A stretch of 64,000 bases of DNA from Cyanosarcina radialis HA8281-LM2 (GTDB taxonomy: Bacteria > Cyanobacteriota > Cyanobacteriia > Cyanobacteriales > CCAP-1448): NCBI GenBank assembly GCA_019359615.1, contig JAHHHA010000024.1:43458-107457 (forward strand), given 5' to 3'. Position numbers and translations under genes: made by a program. The notes beneath the pieces were generated by a model. That model was not told where the DNA came from. It did no database searches and saw only the letters and a list, made by a program, of their open reading frames with translations. Of this stretch, positions 1 to 7,391 are shown piece by piece. Positions within the stretch are counted from its first letter, which is position 1; every line of letters starts with the position of its first letter.

Positions 1-1265
1 ACTTACAATTTGGAGATATCAAACAAGGACTAGCCAGAGATCTGGTGGTATTAGAATCGACAATTCAAACTTTAAGCACTGAAATATATTCTCTATCTCA
101 ACTACAAATTGCCGCTCGACAAAGGGCAAGTATGCTGCCGCAGTTAGAGCAAAAACAACGAGACTTAGAACGCCAACTGCAAGCTTCTCAAGCCACATAC
201 AGTCTGCTCCTGCAAAAGCTTCAAGAAGTACGATTAGCCGAAAATCAAACGATCGGCAATGCCCAAATTATTGCCCCGGCAACAGTCCCTCAAAGCCCTC
301 TACCCGCTCGCCGAGGGCTATACCTGGTAACGGGACTTTTATTGGGCAGCATGGCGGCACTAGGAATTTCTTTGTTACTAGAGGCCAAAGATAAATCTAT
401 CAGAACGGTCGAAGAGGCGAAAAAGCTTTTTGGATTTACTTTATTAGGCGTGATTCCTTCTTGTCAGAAGGGAGAAAAAACTGCTGGGAAAAATGATTCA
501 TCAGAGGCATCAGTGCCCGAAATTATTTTGAAGGCCAATCCCGACTCCATTATTAATGAATATTATTGGATGTTGCAGGCCAATCTGAAGTTTCTCAGTT
601 CCGACAAACAACCCAAAGTAATTTTAGTAACTAGTTCGATCGCCAAAGAAGGCAAGTCCACGGTATCGGCTAATCTAGCCGTAGCTATGGCTCATGCTGG
701 GCGCAAAGTATTGTTAGTAGATGCCGATCTGCGGTTGCCCATTCAGCATCGGATTTGGGAACTATACAATCGTCAAGGCTTAAGCCATGTAATCGTAGAC
801 CAAGCCGAACTGAAATCGGCAATTCAAGAAGTAATGCCGAATTTAGATGTCTTACCCGCTGGAGCGATTCCACCCAATCCTATTGCTATTCTAGATTCTC
901 AGCGGATGGAGTCCTTAATTAAAGAGTTTGCCAGTAGCTACGATTACGTCATCCTCGATTCTCCGCCATTAAATGTAGCGCCCGATGCCCGCACCTTGGG
1001 ACGGATGGTTGATGGAGTATTATTAGTCGTCAGGCCGCGAGTCCTGGATACAGCTAACGCCAACGTCTCCAAACAGGTGTTAGCAGAATCGGGTCAAAAT
1101 GTCTTGGGCATAGTGGTGAATGGCATCATTCCGGAAAACGAGCCGAACGGTTACTACTATTTTGGTAAAGAATACAGCGCTCAGAAAAATCCAGTCGGAG
1201 CGATCGCGGGCACTTTGGGCATCTTAGAACCGCAAAAGGCAGACTCGATTTCGGCCGATAAATAG
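1..1265 (+). CDS. Polysaccharide biosynthesis tyrosine autokinase (Wzc/CpsD type), 5' end outside window
   Basis: The reading frame is open from base 3, so the gene enters from upstream; the GTG at 45 is only the first in-window start. The visible part has an end-of-periplasmic-domain coiled coil rich in Gln/Leu/Arg (bases 60-240), the proline-containing segment typical before the second membrane helix of Wzz/GNVR proteins, a transmembrane helix (about 325-390), then a cytoplasmic BY-kinase domain. This carries Walker A KEGKST (about 643-663), Walker A' LLVDADLR (about 715-738) and Walker B VILDSPP (about 949-967). A YYYF cluster with a further Tyr near the C-terminus (about 1150-1175) fits an autophosphorylated Tyr tail. 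Family role: inner-membrane co-polymerase and kinase controlling chain length and export of exopolysaccharide. The family is clear; the exact pathway is not, because its neighbours lie outside the window. Confidence 0.88.
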   Translation, partial: LQFGDIKQGLARDLVVLESTIQTLSTEIYSLSQLQIAARQRASMLPQLEQKQRDLERQLQASQATYSLLLQKLQEVRLAENQTIGNAQIIAPATVPQSPLPARRGLYLVTGLLLGSMAALGISLLLEAKDKSIRTVEEAKKLFGFTLLGVIPSCQKGEKTAGKNDSSEASVPEIILKANPDSIINEYYWMLQANLKFLSSDKQPKVILVTSSIAKEGKSTVSANLAVAMAHAGRKVLLVDADLRLPIQHRIWELYNRQGLSHVIVDQAELKSAIQEVMPNLDVLPAGAIPPNPIAILDSQRMESLIKEFASSYDYVILDSPPLNVAPDARTLGRMVDGVLLVVRPRVLDTANANVSKQVLAESGQNVLGIVVNGIIPENEPNGYYYFGKEYSAQKNPVGAIAGTLGILEPQKADSISADK

Positions 1266-1275
1266 AGTTTAAGAA

Positions 1276-1463
1276 GAAGTTCAGAAGTTCAGGAGTTCAG
1301 GAGTTCAGGAGTTGAAGAAGTGAGAAGTGTTGAGTGCTTTCAGAAGTGTTGAGTGTTGAGTTAAGAATGCTCCCCTGCTCCCCCTGCCTCCCCTGCCTCC
1401 CCTGCCTCCCCTGCTCCCTCTTCGCCCTCTCGCCCTCTTCGCCCTCTTCCCCCTCTCCCTTTT
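1276..1463. repeat. Low-complexity intergenic tract (GTTCAGGA and CCCCTGCCT units)
   Basis: Short tandem units of the GTTCAGGA/GTTCAGAA kind run from about 1278 to 1314. They are followed by a pyrimidine tract built of CCCCTGCCT and CGCCCTCTT units (1370-1463). Similar unit types recur inside kinase genes further along the window. No gene is seen between 1266 and 1553. Confidence 0.75.
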
Positions 1464-1553
1464 CGTGCAACAATGTTAGCCAAAGTTTCAGGATAGGTTT
1501 TAAGTAATGAGATAAATATCCTGAAGCGATCGTTAGCTTATCTGCCGAAAATT

Positions 1554-1844
1554 ATGAAGATCGACCAAAAAACAGCTTATTGGCGAGCGAATACGGCTTT
1601 AATTCGCAATCTGCTGATTATCTGGGTAATTGTCTCCATCGGACTGAGTATTTTATTTGTCGAACCGCTTAATGCGGTCAAATTGCCTGGGGGTAACGTT
1701 CCTCTCGGTTTTTGGATCGCGCAGCAAGGCTCGATCTACGTATTTGTGGCTTTGATTTTTATCTACGCCTACCGCATGGACAAACTCGATCGCAAATACC
1801 TCGAAAAAGAAAGCGATCGAATAGAGTCAAAATCGAAAACTTGA
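1554..1844 (+). CDS. DUF4212 small subunit of a sodium:solute symporter
   Basis: A 96-aa protein with two predicted membrane helices (about residues 20-40 and 54-77), a polar N-terminus (WRANTALI) and a charged C-terminal tail. This pattern matches the DUF4212 'putative solute:sodium symporter small subunit' family. Such proteins are regularly encoded directly upstream of a large SSS-family transporter, as here, with the partner starting at 2069. It is probably an inner-membrane accessory subunit. The substrate is not known; carboxylates such as acetate are transported by related large subunits. The ATG at 1554 fits the usual N-terminus of the family. The 224-bp gap to the partner holds two short palindromic repeats, unusual for an operon interior. 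Confidence 0.85.
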   Translation: MKIDQKTAYWRANTALIRNLLIIWVIVSIGLSILFVEPLNAVKLPGGNVPLGFWIAQQGSIYVFVALIFIYAYRMDKLDRKYLEKESDRIESKSKT

Positions 1845-1947
1845 GAATCGGTTTGACTCAGCGGTTTCGATCGAGAAAACTTGGCAAAATACTTGCCCTC
1901 GCAGGAGCTAGGAGAACGCACCCTACTGGATCGATCCGGTTGGGTTC

Positions 1948-1973
1948 GTTGGGTTTCCTACCGTCAACCCAAC
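1948..1973. repeat. Dispersed palindrome GTTGGGTT...AACCCAAC (copy 1)
   Basis: Inverted arms GTTGGGTT (1948-1955) and AACCCAAC (1966-1973) enclose a 10-base loop and are followed by CTACAG. A second copy with the same flank lies at 19952-19977. Confidence 0.75.
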
Positions 1974-1989
1974 CTACAGATCTTGCACT

Positions 1990-2017
1990 GTAAAGACGTT
2001 GCATGCAACGTCTCTAC
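1990..2017. repeat. Dispersed palindrome with ACGTTGCA core (copy 1)
   Basis: A 28-bp inverted repeat with arms of 14 bases, one mismatch and no loop, ending CGTCTCTAC. A relative lies at 43772-43798. It sits between the two symporter genes, so it could form a hairpin in their shared transcript. Confidence 0.75.
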
Positions 2018-2068
2018 CCGTGAACTCCTGCATCCTGTATTCTCTTACTCAAAGTTTGGTAGTTAATT

Positions 2069-3793
2069 ATGTCAGTTGAAGCCTGGACTACTGTAGTAGT
2101 CATTATTTCGTTTATTGTCTATATCTATATCGGTTGGCAATCTCGCGTTCGAGATACCGAAGGTTTTTTTGTCGCCGATCGCGGCGTGCCCTCTCTAGCC
2201 AATGGTGCGGCGACGGCTGCCGATTGGATGTCTGCTGCCTCTTTCATTTCCATGGCAGGCTTGATTTCATTTTTAGGATATGACGGCTCTATTTACTTGA
2301 TCGGTTGGACGGGGGGTTACGTCTTGCTGGCGCTGTTGCTAGCCCCCTACTTGCGCAAGTTCGGCAAGTACACGGTACCGGATTTTGTGGGCGATCGCTA
2401 TTATTCTAACGTCGCCCGCACGGTAGCAGTCATAGCGGCGATTTTTGTGTCTTTAACCTACGTTGCCGGACAAATGCGGGGAGTCGGCCTGGTCTTCAGC
2501 CGCTTTCTCCAAGTTACTATCGACCAGGGAGTGATTATCGGTATGGTAATCGTGGCCTTTTTTGCCATCTTGGGAGGCATGAAAGGCATTACCTGGACGC
2601 AAGTAGCTCAATACGGAGTGTTGATTGTAGCTTATCTGATTCCCGCGATCGCCATCTCGACGATCCTAACTGGCAACCCGATTCCCCAACTAAGTTTTAG
2701 CTTCAGCAATATCGTCGAACGGCTCAATGGCATTCACCAAGATCTGGGCTTCGTTCCCTACACTCAACCATTTGCCAATAAATCTATGCTAGACGTGCTG
2801 TTTTTCACCATTGCGCTGATGGTGGGAACGGCTGGTTTACCTCACATCATCGTCCGATTTTACACTGTTCCCGATGTCAAGGCGGCTCGATGGTCGGCAG
2901 GTTGGGCGCTGCTGTTTATAGCTATTCTCTACACCACGGCTCCGGCTTTAGCTACTTTTGCCCGCTATAACTTGATTACTAACCTCAACAACCAAACAGT
3001 CGAACAGGTACAGCAACTAGACTGGACAAAAAAATGGCAAGAGACCAAGTTGCTAGCAGTTGAGGACAAAAATAACAACAGAACTTTGGAACTCACTGCC
3101 AAAAGTTTCCAACTCAATCCCAAGAAAACCCCAGAACAAGTTGCCAAGAACGAAATTACTATCGACCCAGATATAGTCGTGCTGGCAACCCCAGAAGTCG
3201 CTAAGTTACCTGCTTGGTTAATTGCCTTAGTCGCCGCTGGCGGATTAGCGGCCGCCTTATCTACCGCATCGGGGCTGTTACTGGTAATTTCAAGTTCGAT
3301 CGCTCACGACGTATATTACCGAATGATCGACCCTCATGCGTCCGAGGCCAAACGGCTGTTCGTCGGTCGGATTATGGTGGGAATTGCGATCGCCATTGCC
3401 GGATATTTTGGCATCAATCCCCCAGGTTTTGTCGCTGAAGTGGTAGCCCTAGCCTTTGGTTTAGCCGCTTCTAGTTTCTTCCCAGTTATTATCTTGGGCA
3501 TTTTTGACAAACGCGCCAACCGCGAAGGTGCGATCGCGGGAATGATCGTCGGCTTGTTAATTACTAGCGCCTACATCATCGCCGTCAAATTTGCTGGTAT
3601 GACTCCTTGGTTCGGGATCTCGGCCGAAGGGTTTGGCACGGTGGGGATGATTTTCAACTTCATCGTTACCTTAGTTGTCTCCCGTCTCACTCCTCCCCCT
3701 CCTGCCGAAATTCAAATGCTGGTTGACGATCTCCGCAACCCCGAACACGCACCTTTGGCTTTAGCAGATATTGGAGAGGAGCAACTCGATTAA
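2069..3793 (+). CDS. Sodium:solute symporter, large subunit (SSS family, acetate-permease-like)
   Basis: A 574-aa polytopic membrane protein with about 13 hydrophobic helices. The SSS hallmarks are visible: an N-terminal helix followed by FFVADRGV, then GAATAADWMSAASFISMAG and a GYDG loop. A long hydrophilic loop of about 80 residues (bases 2980-3210) lies between helices; this, together with the DUF4212 partner, characterises the paired SSS subfamily. The sequence SGLLLVISSSIAHDVYY (about 3266-3320) matches the conserved region around the Na+ site of helix 8. Likely role: Na+-coupled uptake of an organic solute, probably a small carboxylate. Substrate assignment is inference. Expected to be co-transcribed with the small-subunit gene at 1554. 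Confidence 0.88.
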   Translation: MSVEAWTTVVVIISFIVYIYIGWQSRVRDTEGFFVADRGVPSLANGAATAADWMSAASFISMAGLISFLGYDGSIYLIGWTGGYVLLALLLAPYLRKFGKYTVPDFVGDRYYSNVARTVAVIAAIFVSLTYVAGQMRGVGLVFSRFLQVTIDQGVIIGMVIVAFFAILGGMKGITWTQVAQYGVLIVAYLIPAIAISTILTGNPIPQLSFSFSNIVERLNGIHQDLGFVPYTQPFANKSMLDVLFFTIALMVGTAGLPHIIVRFYTVPDVKAARWSAGWALLFIAILYTTAPALATFARYNLITNLNNQTVEQVQQLDWTKKWQETKLLAVEDKNNNRTLELTAKSFQLNPKKTPEQVAKNEITIDPDIVVLATPEVAKLPAWLIALVAAGGLAAALSTASGLLLVISSSIAHDVYYRMIDPHASEAKRLFVGRIMVGIAIAIAGYFGINPPGFVAEVVALAFGLAASSFFPVIILGIFDKRANREGAIAGMIVGLLITSAYIIAVKFAGMTPWFGISAEGFGTVGMIFNFIVTLVVSRLTPPPPAEIQMLVDDLRNPEHAPLALADIGEEQLD

Positions 3794-3856
3794 GGCTATT
3801 AACAATTCCAGCTTCAGCAGGACTTCGGCGCGATCGCTGGTGGACTAGCTATTTGA

Positions 3857-3883
3857 GTGGGATAGCCCTCTGGGCTATCCCAC
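3857..3883. repeat. Palindromic repeat GTGGGATAGCCC (copy 1), possible terminator
   Basis: A perfect 12-bp stem (3857-3868 with 3872-3883) with loop TCT, 63 bases after the symporter stop. Relatives occur at 19391-19416 and 58332-58372. There is no U-tract directly after the stem, so a terminator role is uncertain. Confidence 0.75.
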
Positions 3884-4061
3884 AAGAATTGCCCAATTAT
3901 TTTTTTAACTTCAAAACTCCCTGCCAATCCGATCGATTGGTCGAACCATTGTAGCCATTATGAACTGGGTACACTAGAACGCATGAAAATCTATTTTTAA
4001 TTCAGTTAGATTTCGCTTTGTTTTGGGTATCCTACATAAGAACTCAGTAATTTTATTTGGT

Positions 4062-5279
4062 ATGGGAGTTAGTAATCGAGATCGGATTGGCAAAGCTTTA
4101 GACTCTCTACGACAAGGCTTATATCCTTACGTCGAGCAAAAAATGCAAGAAGTGCATGGTAGCGCCTGGATAAAAAAAGCTACCTCACACCTTCGCAATC
4201 ATCAAAAAACAAAAAAGCAACCAAATGACATTATTCGCGAGGATATATCTGCCCTACTAATAGTAGTAAATGGGCAATGGGATGAGGTATTTAAAAGCAG
4301 CTTAAGTCAGCCCGATCGCGCTCTGGTTAATGAGTTAATAGAGGCCCGAAACCAATGGGCGCATCAATCTACCTTTTCAACTGACGACACTTACCGAGCA
4401 TTAGACAGTGTATTTCGGTTGCTTAAGTCTATATCATCTCCTCACCTAGCAGATTTAGAAACGCAGCGACAGGATGTTCTTCGTCTTTTATCTCAAGAGC
4501 AAGCAAGGCATGAATTACGAACTATACCAGTTTCTCCTGCTGAGGAAGCTCGTATGAGGGAAAGACTTGATGAGTTATTGAAACGTCTGCCATTTCAAAA
4601 TGCTTATTTACTTAACCAAGCCCTAACTCACACTTCCTACAAGTACGAAAATCCCAATACTGGTGAGGATAACGAGCAACTAGAGTTTATTGGCGATGCT
4701 CTACTCACATTTCTTAGTGGCGATTTCCTCTATAAACGCAATCCAGATTTGAGAGAAGGTAAAATGACGATTTTGCGCTCAAATCTAGTGGATAAACCTC
4801 AATTAGCAAAATTTGCTATTGAATTAGGACTGGGAACGTGGATGCGGCTCGGAAAGGGTGAGGATAATAATAAAGGTCGTAGCAAGCATTCATTGCTTAG
4901 CGATGTTTTTGAAGCTATTGTCGGTGCATATTACCTAGATTCTGGGATTGAGGCAGTACGTGAGTTGGTCAATCCGTTGTTCGAGAATGTAGTTAATCTT
5001 CTACCTACTACTGAAAACTCCATCCCTAGAATCCAAGATGATGTCAAGGGTTGGTTACAAAAAGTCGTTCTAGAGCCAACTTTTACTCGTAATCCTAGCC
5101 GTAAACCTCCTGAGTATAAGACTCCTCCTTCTGGTGGAACTGATAACGTACCAGAGTTTGAATCTGTAGTTTATGTGTCTGGTGTTGAGTTTGGTAGAGG
5201 TAAAGATCGCAGCAAAAAGGAAGCCGAAAAGCGTGCCGCCGAAGATGCGTTGAGAAAACTGGGTTTATATCCGAACTAA
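4062..5279 (+). CDS. RNase III with N-terminal Swt1-type HEPN domain and C-terminal dsRNA-binding domain
   Basis: A 405-aa protein from the ATG at 4062; an in-frame TTG at 4023 would add 13 residues and lacks support. Three parts are visible. Residues about 1-135 look like the Swt1 HEPN family and contain the canonical motif R96-N-Q-W-A-H101 (Rx4H), the catalytic signature of HEPN ribonucleases. Residues about 170-330 form an RNase III domain with EQLEFIGDA (E205, E208, D212) and SDVFEAIVGAYYLD (D281, E284), so all acidic metal-binding positions are kept. Residues about 340-405 form a dsRBD ending in the KKEAEKRAAEDAL helix. Normal bacterial RNase III is about 220-240 aa without the first domain. 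Expected activity: cleavage of double-stranded RNA, with the HEPN part either a second RNase or a binding module. It stands alone. The large N-terminal extension and the unrelated neighbours argue against a simple housekeeping copy. Confidence 0.85.
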   Translation: MGVSNRDRIGKALDSLRQGLYPYVEQKMQEVHGSAWIKKATSHLRNHQKTKKQPNDIIREDISALLIVVNGQWDEVFKSSLSQPDRALVNELIEARNQWAHQSTFSTDDTYRALDSVFRLLKSISSPHLADLETQRQDVLRLLSQEQARHELRTIPVSPAEEARMRERLDELLKRLPFQNAYLLNQALTHTSYKYENPNTGEDNEQLEFIGDALLTFLSGDFLYKRNPDLREGKMTILRSNLVDKPQLAKFAIELGLGTWMRLGKGEDNNKGRSKHSLLSDVFEAIVGAYYLDSGIEAVRELVNPLFENVVNLLPTTENSIPRIQDDVKGWLQKVVLEPTFTRNPSRKPPEYKTPPSGGTDNVPEFESVVYVSGVEFGRGKDRSKKEAEKRAAEDALRKLGLYPN

Positions 5280-5375
5280 TCTCGACTTTAAGAAGAGTAA
5301 TATCTCTACTCAAGCTTGTTCGATCGTATTTAGGGATTGGCGCATTACGACCAATCCCACAAATGCTATGAATAG

Positions 5376-6179
5376 CTATAATTCAAACCTGACATTTCCA
5401 TAGTCGTCATTGACGGTAATTTTGGCTGGTTGAGTCTTCCCTCCTGGTAATGTTGCCTGACATTCAAAAGTATCACCAGCGCGAGCAACTTTAATTTGTC
5501 CCCCACAATTGACGGTGATATCAATGCCTTTTTGTTGCTTGACGTTGGCAGCGATCGAGCGCTCGATTTTGGGCAGTAATACTATCCCTTTGCTATTTAC
5601 CTTAAACGCCCCGCTAGCGTCTTGGATATTTAGTTCTACGGTAAAAGGAGTATTATCTACCACGGCTTGACACTCATATTGACTGCCAGCTTTGATTTCA
5701 ACATTACTGGGGCAGTTAACAGAAGTTATTGGCACTCCCAGTTGAGGGCTGAGTAAGTTAGAAATCTGAGTTTCCAACTGTCTGACCGTCTGGCTTTTTC
5801 CTCCAGGCGGATTTGCAGTAGTTGGTGGCAATGTTGGCGAAGTTCCCAAGGGTGGCGAGATCGCAGGAGTTCCCAGCGGCGGTGAAATCGGAGGCGTTCC
5901 CAAGGGTGGGGAAATAACAGGAGTTTCCAGCGGTGGCGAGATCGCAGGAGTTTCCAGCGGTGGCGAGATAATAGGAGTCTCCAGCGGCGACGGACTAAGA
6001 GCAGTTTCAGCAGTCGCTTGGGGCGAAGGGGTGGAGTTATCACTCGTCTGGTTGGGACATCCAGTAACGATCGCTGCCGTGCCCACAGCTATCAGTAGCG
6101 ATAAAGACGCTTTAACACCATTCTTGGAACTCATAAAGTTTAGCTGCAAAACATTCGATCGATAACGATTTAGCTTCAT
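5376..6179 (-). CDS. Lipoprotein with two DUF4333 domains and a proline-rich repeat linker
   Basis: A 267-aa protein read on the minus strand. The start at 6179 is supported by an AGGAGG sequence about 7 bases upstream. A signal segment ends in a lipobox V-T-G-C at about residues 38-41, so export and lipid anchoring are expected. A linker of six near-identical 9-residue units (S-P-P-L-E/G-T-P-x-I), encoded by 27-bp DNA repeats, spans about 5840-6000. Two C-terminal domains of about 60 residues each follow with the pattern C-P...V..K.G..Y.C and C-G-G..K.A..G..F.C, ending D-x-Y-G-N, as in DUF4333. The two Cys per domain suggest a disulfide. Function of DUF4333 is unknown. The neighbouring gene is a paralogue. 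Confidence 0.8.
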   Translation of the reverse strand: MKLNRYRSNVLQLNFMSSKNGVKASLSLLIAVGTAAIVTGCPNQTSDNSTPSPQATAETALSPSPLETPIISPPLETPAISPPLETPVISPPLGTPPISPPLGTPAISPPLGTSPTLPPTTANPPGGKSQTVRQLETQISNLLSPQLGVPITSVNCPSNVEIKAGSQYECQAVVDNTPFTVELNIQDASGAFKVNSKGIVLLPKIERSIAANVKQQKGIDITVNCGGQIKVARAGDTFECQATLPGGKTQPAKITVNDDYGNVRFEL

Positions 6180-6293
6180 TCGTTCCCTCCTCTATCGAGC
6201 GCGATCGGCAATAATTACCACTGTTGATGTTAGTGCGTGTCTCAGACAAGATCGACAGAAATCATGAATTATCGATCGTCAATTGTGAATTTA

Positions 6294-7175
6294 CTACAGT
6301 TTGAAATTAATATTACCATATTCATCTTTAACTGAAACTTTGGCGGTCTTAGTTCTACCATCAACGGTAACGATCTGACAAGCAAAAACATCTCCTCGCT
6401 TGACCGCTCGAATCCTTTTACCGCCGCAGTCTGTAGTAGCAACAACTCCATCTTTTTGTTTGATGGCAGAATCGATCGATTGCTCGACTTTTGACAGTAC
6501 GACTAACCCTTTAGTATTTAATTTGAAATTTCCTCGATCGTTATTGAGTTTAATTTCTGCCGTAAAATTGCCGCTATCGGTCACTACCTGACAATTATAA
6601 ACTTTTCCAGCTTTGAGTTCGATCGTATTGGGACAAGCGATCGCCTTGACGGGAACCCCGATCGAACTCGTCAGTAATTCTTTACTTTTTTTTTCTAAAA
6701 GCTGGCTAGTTTTGCTTTTTGTCGGTTTGGGTGGTGGTGTGCCGATTACCTCCGGCAAATCTTCTGGTAGCACCACTTCAGGCAAATCTTCTGTCGGATC
6801 GACTGGTGGTTGGTTCTCAGTCGTTCCAGTTGGGGAAACTTTAGGTGCGATCGTGGGTGACGGCGGGCTAGCTGTAGCTGTCGGTGCGGGAGTTCCAGGT
6901 GTGGCAGTAGGATCGATCGGACTGGCTGTAATTGCGGGTTCTGGGGGGCTAGCGGTAGCCGCTGGTTCGGGAGGAATAGGAGTGGCGACGGGTTCGGGAG
7001 TGCTGGGGGTCGATTCTATTTGAGGGCTGGGACTCTGGGCCGTTTGAGTATTGGTAGAGTCGTTACATCCGGCTAGGACGATCGCAGCTAACACCACTAC
7101 GGCAAATCTTGGCATGAGGCGGCGATCGCGGTAATTTCGCTGCCAGAGTTTGTTTGTGTAAGGATCTTGGTTCAT
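6294..7175 (-). CDS. Lipoprotein with two DUF4333 domains (paralogue of its neighbour)
   Basis: A 293-aa protein. The window shows a hydrophobic signal followed by a canonical lipobox L-A-G-C; an internal ATG at 7115 (residue 21) is an alternative start that still leaves a complete signal peptide. Residues about 45-150 are a Pro/Thr/Ala/Ser-rich linker with P-E-P and T-A-T-A-S repeats. Two DUF4333-like modules follow, each with a Cys pair, ending in the same D-E-Y-G-N motif as the 5376-6179 gene. The two genes lie in tandem on the minus strand 114 bp apart and arose by duplication; their linkers differ completely while the domains are conserved. An envelope-anchored role is likely; the ligand is unknown. 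Confidence 0.8.
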   Translation of the reverse strand: MNQDPYTNKLWQRNYRDRRLMPRFAVVVLAAIVLAGCNDSTNTQTAQSPSPQIESTPSTPEPVATPIPPEPAATASPPEPAITASPIDPTATPGTPAPTATASPPSPTIAPKVSPTGTTENQPPVDPTEDLPEVVLPEDLPEVIGTPPPKPTKSKTSQLLEKKSKELLTSSIGVPVKAIACPNTIELKAGKVYNCQVVTDSGNFTAEIKLNNDRGNFKLNTKGLVVLSKVEQSIDSAIKQKDGVVATTDCGGKRIRAVKRGDVFACQIVTVDGRTKTAKVSVKDEYGNINFKL

Positions 7176-7391
7176 ACGAATCTACTGAGTTTTAGTTAGC
7201 TAGCTTAAAGCATAAGAGGAGACAGATATTTTTCTGGCACTATAGAACTGATATCGATCGCTACTTCGATCGCAAAATTGAAATTGACTAGCAAGCCTTC
7301 GGACCGATCGACCGCAGATAGAATTGATAAATTATCGATCTTGACACCAGGTTTAATCCCTCAATTACTAAATAATTAAAGAGTTTGACGT

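Noticed and set aside
3857..3883. Palindrome after the symporter gene as a proven terminator
   Set aside because: The stem is strong but no T-run follows directly and relatives occur in other settings, so it is listed as a repeat.
6613..7023. Gly/Val-rich 136-aa open frame opposite a lipoprotein gene
   Set aside because: Antisense of the Pro/Ala/Thr linker codons; the minus-strand lipoprotein has lipobox and domain evidence.
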